DNA from: CAZHJK01 sp964533275
GTDB lineage: Bacteria > Bacillota > Clostridia > Eubacteriales > Garciellaceae
Assembly (NCBI GenBank): GCA_964533275.1
Contig: CAZHJK010000021.1
Coordinates: 1 to 48,778 of the forward strand
Direction of reading: 5' to 3'
Length of the DNA: 48,778 bases
Shown here: positions 16,294 through 24,966 of the stretch, piece by piece
How positions within the stretch are numbered: position 1 is the stretch's first letter
Layout of the letters: each line of letters begins with the position of its first letter
Notes under the pieces: generated by a model
Databases searched by the model: none
Seen by the model: the letters and a program-made list of their open reading frames with translations, nothing else
Told to the model about the DNA's origin: nothing
Translations under genes and position numbers: made by a program

Positions 16294-18513
16294 GTGAAAT
16301 ATAAAAAATTACTTATCCTAGTATTATTATTAACGATTATTATTATGATATTAGTATCATGTAATACTAGTGAGCTTAATATATCATCCTATGAGTATCA
16401 ACCTAAGGAAAAGAGTCAAATCTTTTCTTCCGATAAACAGTTAATTGGAGAGATATATAATGAAAACAGAACCTATGTAGAGCTTGATAATATACCTGAG
16501 CACCTAAAAAATGCAATTGTTGCAGTAGAGGATTCTCGATTTTATTCTCATTCTGGTTTTGATATTATAAGACTAGTTAAAGCTATTTTTGTTGATATTA
16601 AAGAGGGTGAATTGAAAGAGGGAGCAAGCACCATTACACAACAGCTTGCAAAGAATCTTTTTTTGACAAATGAAAAAACCTTTACCAGAAAGATTAAGGA
16701 ATTATTTTATTCATTACAATTAGAAGGTAAATACTCAAAGGATAAAATTTTAGAAATGTATTTAAATGAAATATATTTAGGACAACTAGTATATGGAGTA
16801 CAGGAAGCTAGTACTCGTTTCTTAGGTAAGGATGTATGGGAGCTCTCCTTGGCAGAAAGTGCATTAATTGCAGGATTACCTCAAGCACCTAGTGCCTATG
16901 ATCCAACAAAGCATTTTGAAAGAGCAAAAAACAGACAAGAAATTGTGCTTGATAGAATGGTAGCCGTAGAAGATATTACCCAAGAACAAGCAGATAAGGC
17001 TAAAAAGGAAGAAATTGAAATTGTTGAAAATAAGGATAATGGTTTTGTAGGCAAATATAAAGAAGGTAACCAACATTTTGTAAATCAAGTAATAAATAAA
17101 TTAATTAGTCATTTCTCAAAAAATATTGAAGAAAAAGAAAATTTAGATGAAGAAGAAATTTATAAAATGGCAGAATATGAACTTGAAAATGGAGGATATA
17201 AGATATATACAACCTTAAATCAATCCATGCAGGAGCAAGCTATTGCAGCTATTCAAAATGGAATAAAGAATAATGGTTTAGGTGAGGTGGCTAATGGTGT
17301 CTTGGTTTCTATTGAACCAGAGACAGGTAGAATCTTATCCTATTATGGTGGAGTTAGGGATATTGATATGGCAAAAAAACCAAGAAGACCTGGTTCTACT
17401 ATTAAACCACTATATTATGCAGGGGCAATAAATGAAGGTTTAATTGATGGAAATACCATTGTTTTAGATGAACCGACTGTTTTTAACGAGTATAAACCTG
17501 AAAATTATGGAGGAAAGTATTGGGGGTATGTAACTACTAGGGAAGCACTGGTAAATTCCCTTAATAATGCCTCAGTAAAGGTTATGAACTATTTGGGAGT
17601 AGAAAAGACTATAGAATATCTTGAGAATTATGGGATTAGTACATTGGTAAAGGATGATTATCAACTTGCTACAGGCCTAGGAGGAATGACCCATGGCATA
17701 ACTCCTTTAGAACTTGCAAATGCCTATAGTGCAATTGCTAATGATGGTCTATATAAGGAAGCATATTTTATTGAAAAGGTTGAAGACTCAAAGGGAAATA
17801 TTATTTATTCAAAGGAAGATCAACAATTAGAAGTTGAGCAGGTATTATCAAAAGATGCCTCAGATCAAATAGAAGATATGCTAACAGATGTTGTAAATAG
17901 AGGAACAGGTACTAATGCACGATTACCCATTTATACTGCAGGCAAAACAGGAACTACAGATAATAAAAATGATTTATGGTTTGCTGGTTTTGTTAAGCCA
18001 TTAGCTACATCAATTTGGTTAGGAAATGAGGATAACCTCGAATTAAATGGGGGAAGTAGTATCTCGGCTAGTATTTATAGGGATTATATGAACAATATAT
18101 TAAATAATCAATTGATAGCTACAAATGAATTAGAGTCAGTAACAACCTATGAGGATGTCACTACTGTAACTATATTACTTCCAAATAGAGATATAAATGA
18201 ATTAGAAGAAATTGCCGAAGAAGATGTAGCAGATATTATAATACCTTCTAAGGAATACTCATACTTTCAAGATAGAATGGTTGAAAGAGTTGCTATTGAT
18301 AATAGTAATGGAAAGCTTTTTGTTGAAGGACGATGCCCAGAGGAAAACAAAGAAATAAAAATATATTTACAAGGACAAGCACCCCAAGAGGAATGTGATT
18401 CATCCCATTTCTTTGATAGATTTTATCATTTTTATGATAATTTAAAGCCAAAAAATAATGGGAATAAAAATAAATTCAATAATTGGAATATACAAGATTT
18501 CAATTATAATTAA
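16294..18513 (+). CDS. class A penicillin-binding protein (transglycosylase/transpeptidase) with lipobox-like N-terminus
   Basis: Bifunctional peptidoglycan synthase, 739 residues, GTG start after AGAGGAG. The glycosyltransferase 51 domain (about 45-220) has EDSRFYSHSGFD with catalytic Glu79 and GASTITQQLAKN. The transpeptidase domain (about 320-610) has the active-site STIK at Ser368, SLN at 422-424 and KTGTT from Lys551. The membrane segment (about 5-21) ends ILVSC with Cys23, which looks like a lipobox rather than a plain anchor. The C-terminus, after about 640, carries extra residues with two cysteines (CPEE, EECDSS) and an Asn/Lys-rich end. Its start codon is GTG; an overlapping ATG is out of frame. 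A second class A enzyme lies at 24967. Confidence 0.93.
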   Translation: MKYKKLLILVLLLTIIIMILVSCNTSELNISSYEYQPKEKSQIFSSDKQLIGEIYNENRTYVELDNIPEHLKNAIVAVEDSRFYSHSGFDIIRLVKAIFVDIKEGELKEGASTITQQLAKNLFLTNEKTFTRKIKELFYSLQLEGKYSKDKILEMYLNEIYLGQLVYGVQEASTRFLGKDVWELSLAESALIAGLPQAPSAYDPTKHFERAKNRQEIVLDRMVAVEDITQEQADKAKKEEIEIVENKDNGFVGKYKEGNQHFVNQVINKLISHFSKNIEEKENLDEEEIYKMAEYELENGGYKIYTTLNQSMQEQAIAAIQNGIKNNGLGEVANGVLVSIEPETGRILSYYGGVRDIDMAKKPRRPGSTIKPLYYAGAINEGLIDGNTIVLDEPTVFNEYKPENYGGKYWGYVTTREALVNSLNNASVKVMNYLGVEKTIEYLENYGISTLVKDDYQLATGLGGMTHGITPLELANAYSAIANDGLYKEAYFIEKVEDSKGNIIYSKEDQQLEVEQVLSKDASDQIEDMLTDVVNRGTGTNARLPIYTAGKTGTTDNKNDLWFAGFVKPLATSIWLGNEDNLELNGGSSISASIYRDYMNNILNNQLIATNELESVTTYEDVTTVTILLPNRDINELEEIAEEDVADIIIPSKEYSYFQDRMVERVAIDNSNGKLFVEGRCPEENKEIKIYLQGQAPQEECDSSHFFDRFYHFYDNLKPKNNGNKNKFNNWNIQDFNYN

Positions 18514-18536
18514 AAATTCATATAAAAAAACAGTAA

Positions 18537-18557
18537 GGGACGCATTGAATGCGTCCC
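18537..18557 (-). terminator. terminator of thyA-folA, possibly shared with the PBP gene
   Basis: GGGACGCAT pairs with ATGCGTCCC around a three-base loop. On the reverse strand a run of seven T residues follows after six bases. The genes on both sides converge on it. Confidence 0.7.
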
Positions 18558-18563
18558 GGAAGA

Positions 18564-19046
18564 TTATTTCTCATAAATTGTAAATAAATGAGGATATTTA
18601 TGTTCGATATTTTCTCTGTTAGCCTTGGTGCTTACTATTTTCCATTTCTTTGAAATAGATGGGAAGAATACTTCAGCATTAAAATCGTGAAAAATATGAG
18701 TTATATATAATCTATCTGCATAGGGCATAAATTGCTCATAAATGTTTGCTCCACCGCAAATAAAGACTTCTTCTTCATCAGATTGCTCAATCCATTTTAA
18801 TGCTTCTTCTATACTATGTAATACAGTGACACCCTCTATCTTAATTTGTTTTCTTGTGATAACAATATTATTTCTATTAGGTAAAGGTTTAATAGGTAAA
18901 GACATGTAAGTATTATATCCCATTATATTTGTATGACCCTCAGTAATGCTTTTAAAATAGAGTAAATCAGGCTTTATATGGGCAAGCAGGCCATTGTTTT
19001 TACCTATTCCATTTTTCTGGTCTATAGCTACTATCATACTAATCAT
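18564..19046 (-). CDS. folA: dihydrofolate reductase
   Basis: Reduces dihydrofolate to tetrahydrofolate with NADPH, 160 residues, the usual size. Visible family features are MIVAIDQKNGIGKNNGL at the start, the acidic catalytic residue in KPDLLYFK (about 25-32), MGYNTYMSL, RNNIVITR and FICGGANIYEQFM. Ribosome binding site AGGAGG lies six bases ahead of the ATG at 19046; a second ATG three codons in is less well placed. It follows thyA by ten bases, so the two are one operon: ThyA makes dihydrofolate and this enzyme recycles it. Confidence 0.95.
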   Translation of the reverse strand: MISMIVAIDQKNGIGKNNGLLAHIKPDLLYFKSITEGHTNIMGYNTYMSLPIKPLPNRNNIVITRKQIKIEGVTVLHSIEEALKWIEQSDEEEVFICGGANIYEQFMPYADRLYITHIFHDFNAEVFFPSISKKWKIVSTKANRENIEHKYPHLFTIYEK

Positions 19047-19056
19047 ATATTACCTC

Positions 19057-19884
19057 CTAAATAGCAACAGGAATTCTCATCTGACTTCCAGCCTTATAAT
19101 TAATTAATTGAAAATCTTCAACTTTAAAGTCATAGAAGTTTTTAATATCTGAATTTATTTTAAATATTGGTGCTGGATATTCTTCTCTACCGATAAGCTC
19201 CTTTACCATATCAATATGTCTATCATAAATATGGGCATCGGAAATAACATGGATTAGTTTTCCCACTTTAAAACCGCTTATTTGGGCAAACATATGTAAA
19301 AGTACTGCATATTGAACTACATTCCAATTATTTGCAACCAATACATCACTGGATCTTTGATTTAGTATTGCATTTAATTTATTACCTTCTACATTAAAGG
19401 TCATTGAATATGCACAGGGATATAGATTCATTTCATTAAGGTCCTCATGTGTATAAATATTTGTCATGATTCTTCTGGACATTGGATTATTATTAAGATC
19501 AAACAATACTCTATCAACTTGATCAAATAAACCTTCTTTGTATTTATGTTTTACACCTAATTGGTAGCCATATGCCTTGCCAATAGAGCCATTTTCATCA
19601 GCCCAGCTATTCCAGATTTTTGAATTCAGATCATTCACATTATTACTCTTTTTTTGCCATATCCATAATATCTCATCTATTGCACTTTTAAAAGCAGTTG
19701 GACGAAGCGTAATAATGGGAAATTCCTTTGACAAATCATATTCATTTATAATACCAAATTTCTTTATTGTATAAGCAGATGTGCCATCTTTCCAATGGGG
19801 TCTAACCTTTTCACCTTCAGTACTAACTCCTTCAGTTAAAATCTTATTACACATATTCTTATATATTTTATCTGCAGTACTCAT
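19057..19884 (-). CDS. thyA: thymidylate synthase (ThyA type)
   Basis: Methylates dUMP to dTMP using methylene-tetrahydrofolate, 275 residues. The catalytic cysteine is Cys157 in NLYPCAYSMTFNV; the dUMP and folate region shows LNQRSSDVLVANNWN and the conserved HVISDAHIYDRH. It is the ThyA family, not the flavin-dependent ThyX that many Clostridia use instead. First gene of the thyA-folA operon, with a promoter at 19919-19947. Confidence 0.95.
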   Translation of the reverse strand: MSTADKIYKNMCNKILTEGVSTEGEKVRPHWKDGTSAYTIKKFGIINEYDLSKEFPIITLRPTAFKSAIDEILWIWQKKSNNVNDLNSKIWNSWADENGSIGKAYGYQLGVKHKYKEGLFDQVDRVLFDLNNNPMSRRIMTNIYTHEDLNEMNLYPCAYSMTFNVEGNKLNAILNQRSSDVLVANNWNVVQYAVLLHMFAQISGFKVGKLIHVISDAHIYDRHIDMVKELIGREEYPAPIFKINSDIKNFYDFKVEDFQLINYKAGSQMRIPVAI

Positions 19885-19918
19885 ATGAAAATCATCCTTT
19901 CAAGATTACATTATATAT

Positions 19919-19947
19919 ATAATACAATTCTTTATTAAAAAAGACAA
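19919..19947 (-). promoter_or_regulatory. promoter of thyA-folA
   Basis: On the reverse strand, TTGTCT (19942-19947) and TATTAT (19919-19924) with a 17-base spacer, about 35 bases before thyA. Confidence 0.55.
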
Positions 19948-20092
19948 CATACTGTGTAACATATAGAGTTTTAATTGTATAAAAAAGTATTGCTTATTAA
20001 TCTAACATTGAAATATTTTAATCAAAAATAATGGTTCTACATATAATGATTATAGTTAGAATTTAAATACCAGATTAAATAGGAGGTATTGT

Positions 20093-21175
20093 ATGGATGA
20101 TTATAAAATAGTAAGGAAGGTTTTCCCGGGAGGCAACACAACTCGAGGGTTTTATTCTTTTTTTGATTACATTATTAAGCCCGATGCAAATAGAGTTTTC
20201 ATTTTAAAGGGTGGACCCGGTGTTGGAAAATCTAATTTTATGAAAAAAATTGGTAATGAAATGGTTGATAGAGGATTCTCTATTGAAGAACATTATTGTT
20301 CTTCTTCTAATAATTCTCTTGACGGACTTGTGATACCAAAGTTAAAAGTCGCATTAATAGATGGGACAGCACCACATATGAATGACCCTAAAAACCCTGG
20401 TGCTGTAGACGAGATTATTAATTTAGGAGATTATTGGGATGTAAAAAACATACAGATTAAGAAAGAAGAATTAATGGAAGTCAATAAGGATGTTGGAAGA
20501 TGTTTTTCTAGAGCTTATCAGTATTTAAAGGCTCTTAATCTGATTATAAAGGATATTACCGTAATTTATGAAGATAAAAGAAATATATATGAATTTTATA
20601 GGATTCAAGAAGAGTTGTTAAATAATATATTTAGGGATTTTAAACAACAGAAAAGGTCAGCCTATCAAAGACACTTATTTGGAAGTGCAATAACTCCTAA
20701 AGGCGTAATTGACTATCTAGAAACTACTGTAGGAGTCATGGAGAATATTTATTATATAAAAGGTAATTGGGGAACAGGTTGGTCAGAATTATTATTTGAG
20801 GTTTCTAAAAGGGCAATAGCATTAGGATTTGATGTTGAAATATATCATACACCCTTTGAACCTGAATTGATTGAAGATGTAATTATCCCAGAATTAAATT
20901 TAGCCCTTACTAATAATAATAAATTCAAAAATAAAGCTACTATGGTAATTGACTTAGATGAATTAGTAGATATTAATATATTAACGAACTATCAAGAAGA
21001 ACTTGAATTTGACGAAAAAATGTATCAGTTATTATTAAATGAAGCAATACAAAGTGTAAATAAAGCAAAACTAGTCCATGATCGTTTAGAGGGTTTTTAT
21101 ATTCCAAATATGGATTTTGATAAAATAAATGCAAAAAGAAGAGAAGTTGTAAAAAGGATTCTACAATATGAATAA
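20093..21175 (+). CDS. duplicated P-loop ATPase of unknown role (PRK06851-like)
   Basis: A 360-residue predicted nucleotide-binding protein. The first half has an intact Walker A, GGPGVGKSN with Lys46, inside RVFILKGGPGVGKSNFMKKI. The second half repeats the same layout, NIYYIKGNWGTGWSELLFEV (219-238), and what follows each copy is also alike (GLVIPKLKVAL against DVIIPELNLAL), so the protein is an internal duplication. In the second copy the Walker lysine is replaced by Trp230, so that site probably does not hydrolyse ATP. I place it with the PRK06851 group of uncharacterised Bacillota ATPases from memory of its layout. It is a single-gene unit with ribosome binding site AGGAGG and a strong terminator at 21195. 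Confidence 0.75.
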   Translation: MDDYKIVRKVFPGGNTTRGFYSFFDYIIKPDANRVFILKGGPGVGKSNFMKKIGNEMVDRGFSIEEHYCSSSNNSLDGLVIPKLKVALIDGTAPHMNDPKNPGAVDEIINLGDYWDVKNIQIKKEELMEVNKDVGRCFSRAYQYLKALNLIIKDITVIYEDKRNIYEFYRIQEELLNNIFRDFKQQKRSAYQRHLFGSAITPKGVIDYLETTVGVMENIYYIKGNWGTGWSELLFEVSKRAIALGFDVEIYHTPFEPELIEDVIIPELNLALTNNNKFKNKATMVIDLDELVDINILTNYQEELEFDEKMYQLLLNEAIQSVNKAKLVHDRLEGFYIPNMDFDKINAKRREVVKRILQYE

Positions 21176-21194
21176 TAAGTAGTTGGAAAGCTAA

Positions 21195-21234
21195 AAAGCC
21201 TAAGTGTTATTATAATAGCACTTAGGCTTTTTTT
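21195..21234 (+). terminator. terminator of the duplicated ATPase gene
   Basis: AAAGCCTAAGTG pairs with CACTTAGGCTTT around an AT-rich loop, followed by a T-run. Confidence 0.93.
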
Positions 21235-21347
21235 ATGTAGTAGAAATTTCATTTGTTCACCAAATGGATAAAACAAAATTAAATATCTTTAACATTATAT
21301 ATGATTTTGGAATATTATGTTATAAATAAATATCTGAGGTGGTTTAT

Positions 21348-22286
21348 ATGTTAGAGAACTTTGATGGTTTCAATATATTATTCTGGGCTATTTCGATTAT
21401 TGTTTTCTGTATATTAGTTATATATTTTTATAAATCTAAAACAAGCGCACCAAAAAAAGATAAAAAAATGGATTTAGAGGAGATATTTGAAAAAATTGAT
21501 GCTGCTGGTTATAACTATGATCCTTATCAGGACATATTCTATACCAAAATAGATGCATGGCAGAGGGAGATGGGATATTCTAGACTCTATGATGAAGCCG
21601 CTGCTCCACTGAGTATGATTATAGATTGTGAACCTATTTACTTTGAATATGATGGAAAAAGGTGGATGATAGAGTTTTGGAAAGGACAATATGGAATGAA
21701 CACCGGTTGTGAGGTGGGAGTATACACAACAGATGGACCGGATCTAAATATACCCGGTGTTTTTAATGGAACTTTTTATAATTGTGCAAGCGATGAGGAT
21801 TTATTAGAATTGTCTTATTCACTTTATAAAAACGGGAAGACACTTTTTGAAGGCAAAGATAAACACTGGTGGCTAACAGGTTTTTACCTTGGAGAGTTTT
21901 CTGAACCTTCAGAGCTGATAATGCATTTGGAGATTACATTAAAGGATGAAATAATGCGAAATGCTTTTGTAGAGGGGTTAAGAAACGCAGGCTATGAAGA
22001 CGATAAAATTTCTATAAAAGACAAAAGGGTTAGTATTATATTTGATGAACCTAAAACATCTCAGCCTATTACTCGTATAGCTGAGACAGATAGGATTACC
22101 CAAAGAAAAAACAAGTTATTATGTGACACTTATCGTGAACTTACCAGTGATTATGATGAATTTCCTGAAAAAATAATGGCAGTTCAGGAAATGTCTCCTG
22201 AAATTTTCTATAATATCTTAAATATAGGTAAAGTAAAAGAACTATTTAGTAGTTTTGAAGATATCAGAAAATATCTTTATAAATAG
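21348..22286 (+). CDS. DUF4474-type membrane-anchored protein
   Basis: A 312-residue protein with one N-terminal membrane segment (about 9-26), a short basic linker, then a soluble domain. The region about 40-230 has the look of DUF4474 proteins found in Clostridia: YDPYQDIFYTKIDAWQREMG, IIDCEPIYFEYDGKRW, WKGQYGMNTGCEVGVY and HWWLTGFYLGEFSEP. Function is unknown. ATG 21348 is chosen because GAGGTG at 21336-21341 is six bases ahead of it; a GTG at 21339 overlaps that site. An imperfect hairpin around 22319-22362 (CTAGGG/CCCTAG) may end the gene. Confidence 0.75.
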   Translation: MLENFDGFNILFWAISIIVFCILVIYFYKSKTSAPKKDKKMDLEEIFEKIDAAGYNYDPYQDIFYTKIDAWQREMGYSRLYDEAAAPLSMIIDCEPIYFEYDGKRWMIEFWKGQYGMNTGCEVGVYTTDGPDLNIPGVFNGTFYNCASDEDLLELSYSLYKNGKTLFEGKDKHWWLTGFYLGEFSEPSELIMHLEITLKDEIMRNAFVEGLRNAGYEDDKISIKDKRVSIIFDEPKTSQPITRIAETDRITQRKNKLLCDTYRELTSDYDEFPEKIMAVQEMSPEIFYNILNIGKVKELFSSFEDIRKYLYK

Positions 22287-22434
22287 ATACTTTATCTTAT
22301 TAATATGGGAACACTGCTAGGGTTTCATTTTTGTTGCCTATAATTGGAGCCCTAGTTATTATTATTTAAAATTACTCTTGAAGACAAAAAATGAAACAAA
22401 TTGTAGAGCCTCATTGGGGTTGGGGGGGATAAAA

Positions 22435-23361
22435 TTGAATGGTTTAGAACACTTATCTAGAGTGTTTGAGTCTGCAGAAGAAATTATTTTTGACGACTAT
22501 TCTAAGATTGTTTTAATGAGTGATTGCCATAGAGGAGACGGTACTTGGGGAGATAATTTTGCTAAAAATCAAAGTTATTATTTTACTGCGTTAAATTTTT
22601 ATTATAATAATAATTTTACTTATATAGAAATTGGTGATGGTGATGAACTTTGGGAAAATAAAAAGTTTACAGATATTCTATATATGCACAAGGATGTTTT
22701 TTGGCTTTTATCTAAATTTCATAATGAAGGAAGATTTTATAATATATATGGGAATCATGATATGATAAAAAAAGATAAAAGTTTTATAGAAAAAAATATG
22801 TATCAATATTATGATGGAAGAGAGAAAAAGCTTATACCTCTTTTTAATAATATAAAAATGCACGAAGGATTAGTTTTAAAACATAGGGAAACAAATAACA
22901 AGATTTTCCTTGTGCATGGGCATCAAGTTGATTTTTTTAATTATAATTTATGGAGACTGGCTGAATTTTTAGTAAGAAATTTATGGAGACCATTTGAATC
23001 CCATGGTATAAAGGATAAGGCGAGTCCCGCTAAAAATTATAAAAAAAAGGATACTATTGATAGTAAACTTATAGATTGGGTTATTAAAGAAAAACATATG
23101 CTTATCGCAGGTCATACCCATAGACCTATGTTTCCAGAAGTAGGTGAACCTCTATACTTTAACGATGGTAGTTGTGTTCATCCTCGTTGTATAACAGCAA
23201 TTGAAATTGAATATGGCTGTATAAGTTTAGTTAAATGGGGTATAAAGACTATGGAAAATGGTTCGTTATTCATTGGTAAGAATATCATTGCTGGACCAAA
23301 TAAATTAAAGGAATACTTTGATAATAGGTATAAGCCAAATAAAGAGGAAATCTCTATCTAA
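22435..23361 (+). CDS. calcineurin-like metallophosphoesterase
   Basis: Predicted two-metal phosphoesterase, 308 residues from TTG 22435. All metal-ligand motifs are visible in order: SDCHRGDG (about 29-36), GDGDE, GNHD, HGHQVD and GHTHRP. No signal peptide or membrane segment, so it is likely cytoplasmic. It resembles the long phosphoesterases of Clostridia whose substrate is not known to me. Start choice: GGGGGGGAT lies just ahead of TTG 22435; an in-frame TTG at 22378 has no ribosome binding site. It may be co-transcribed with the DUF4474 gene 148 bases upstream. Confidence 0.82.
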   Translation: MNGLEHLSRVFESAEEIIFDDYSKIVLMSDCHRGDGTWGDNFAKNQSYYFTALNFYYNNNFTYIEIGDGDELWENKKFTDILYMHKDVFWLLSKFHNEGRFYNIYGNHDMIKKDKSFIEKNMYQYYDGREKKLIPLFNNIKMHEGLVLKHRETNNKIFLVHGHQVDFFNYNLWRLAEFLVRNLWRPFESHGIKDKASPAKNYKKKDTIDSKLIDWVIKEKHMLIAGHTHRPMFPEVGEPLYFNDGSCVHPRCITAIEIEYGCISLVKWGIKTMENGSLFIGKNIIAGPNKLKEYFDNRYKPNKEEISI

Positions 23362-23411
23362 ACATTTAAAAAAAATTTGCAATTTATTTTATAAATTTAT
23401 TTTATAAATTC

Positions 23412-23440
23412 TTGACATATGGACAAAATACATTTATAAT
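23412..23440 (+). promoter_or_regulatory. sigma-A promoter of the asnA T-box unit
   Basis: TTGACA at 23412-23417, 17-base spacer, TATAAT at 23435-23440: perfect consensus. Transcription should start near 23447. Confidence 0.88.
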
Positions 23441-23446
23441 CAAATT

Positions 23447-23743
23447 TAATTAAAAATTATGTAATATGAAAAAGTCGATGATGGGAAGAGTAATTATAGG
23501 GATTTGTTTAAGCGAGTTGGTAATGGTGAAAGACCAACACAATACCTTTAATGAAGAACATCCCTGAGTATCTAACCGAAATCTAAATGAAAGTAGGCTT
23601 AGCCGGAACCAAACCGTTATAATTGGACAGTATCGAAGATAATAATCTTCCGTACTGATAAAGAGAGTATTTTACTAATTAGAGTGGTACCGCGGAAGAA
23701 ACAGTCTTTCGTCTCTATTATATAGAGATGAGGGGCTTTTTTT
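23447..23743 (+). promoter_or_regulatory. T-box leader, asparagine-specific
   Basis: tRNA-sensing transcription attenuator before asnA. The T-box sequence AGAGTGGTACCGCGG is at 23681-23695. Stem I includes AGGGAT/ATCCCT and a distal part with GCGAGTTGGTAATGGTG. The specifier codon is read as AAC (Asn) at 23574-23576, in the context GAGTATCTAACCGAAA, where T-box leaders place the codon a base before GAA. Uncharged tRNA-Asn should favour the antiterminator and turn on asparagine synthesis. Leader ends are estimates. Confidence 0.93.
23703..23743 (+). terminator. T-box terminator hairpin
   Basis: Sixteen-base-pair stem (23703-23718 with 23722-23737, several G-T pairs), three-base loop, then seven T residues. 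It follows the T-box sequence and competes with the antiterminator. Confidence 0.9.
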
Positions 23744-23852
23744 ATTTAATAGAATCAGTTTTATATTTGTTTCTATTAATTTATATAAATAAACATGGCC
23801 ATGTTTAATATTACTTAAGCTACTAAAAATAATCTTAATAGGAGGCATTTAA

Positions 23853-24866
23853 ATGTTAAACGGATTAATAATACCTAAGAAATATAAACAAATATTAGGT
23901 CTTAGAGAAACTGAAGTTGGTATAAAAACAATTAAAGATTTTTTTGAAAGAAGTCTTGCGAATAAATTAAACCTTACAAGAGTTTCAGCCCCATTATTTG
24001 TAGAACCTGAAAGCGGATTGAATGATAATTTGAATGGAGTTGAAAGACCTGTTTCTTTTGATTTAAAAGGTGATAGTGATATGAGAGCAGAGATCGTTCA
24101 CTCTCTTGCAAAATGGAAACGCATGGCACTATCAAGATATGGATTTGAAGTTGGTGAAGGAATTTATACTGATATGGATGCTATTAGAAGAGATGAGGAT
24201 TTAGATAATATTCATTCTATCTATGTAGACCAATGGGATTGGGAAAAAGTTATAAAAAAAGAGGAAAGAAATCTAGTTACATTAAAGTCAGTTGTTAAGG
24301 AAATATATAGTGTATTTAAAGAAACAGAAAATTATTTATTAGAGCTATATCCTAAGATAGAAAAGATATTACCTGAAGAAATTTTCTTTATTACATCTCA
24401 AGAATTAGAAGAAAAATATCCAGAACTGGATGCAAATGAACGAGAATATGCTATAGCTAAAGAAAAAGGTGCAGTTTTTATTATGCAAATAGGGCATATA
24501 CTAAATTCTGGAGAAAAGCATGACGGACGAGCACCTGATTATGATGATTGGTTATTAAATGGCGATATTATATTTTGGTATCCGATTCTTGGAATACCAC
24601 TAGAAATGTCATCAATGGGTATTAGGGTAGATAAGAAGGCATTAGAAGAACAACTTAAATTAAGCGGTTGCGAAGAACGAAAAAAATTAGAATTTCATAA
24701 ATTATTGCTTGAAGAAAAATTACCCTTTACTATCGGGGGAGGTATTGGTCAATCTAGACTCTGTATGTTTTTCTTAAAAAAAGCTCATATAGGAGAAGTC
24801 CAAGCATCAATATGGCCAAAGGATATGGTTAAGCAATGTGAAAAGTCCAATGTGATTTTATTATAA
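23853..24866 (+). CDS. asnA: aspartate-ammonia ligase (asparagine synthetase A)
   Basis: Makes asparagine from aspartate, ammonia and ATP, 337 residues, the usual AsnA size. It belongs to the class II aminoacyl-tRNA synthetase fold: VERPVSFDLK, AEIVHSLAKWKRMAL, GEGIYTDMDAIRRDE (ATP and aspartate region) and the C-terminal GGGIGQSRLCMFFL are all visible. Ribosome binding site AGGAGG lies upstream of ATG 23853. The Asn T-box directly before it explains its regulation. Terminator at 24924. Confidence 0.96.
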   Translation: MLNGLIIPKKYKQILGLRETEVGIKTIKDFFERSLANKLNLTRVSAPLFVEPESGLNDNLNGVERPVSFDLKGDSDMRAEIVHSLAKWKRMALSRYGFEVGEGIYTDMDAIRRDEDLDNIHSIYVDQWDWEKVIKKEERNLVTLKSVVKEIYSVFKETENYLLELYPKIEKILPEEIFFITSQELEEKYPELDANEREYAIAKEKGAVFIMQIGHILNSGEKHDGRAPDYDDWLLNGDIIFWYPILGIPLEMSSMGIRVDKKALEEQLKLSGCEERKKLEFHKLLLEEKLPFTIGGGIGQSRLCMFFLKKAHIGEVQASIWPKDMVKQCEKSNVILL

Positions 24867-24923
24867 TGTGAGAAATGCATAATAGATTTGGATACTCTAT
24901 AGTGCTTAAATATATCATCATAG

Positions 24924-24960
24924 AATAAGAGGCGATAATCCCGCCTCTTATTATTGTTTT
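24924..24960. terminator. terminator between asnA and the second PBP gene
   Basis: AATAAGAGGCG pairs with CGCCTCTTATT (24924-24934 with 24942-24952), followed on the forward strand by a T-rich tract. The converging PBP gene ends at 24967, so the hairpin may serve both. Confidence 0.85.
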
Positions 24961-24966
24961 TAATTG

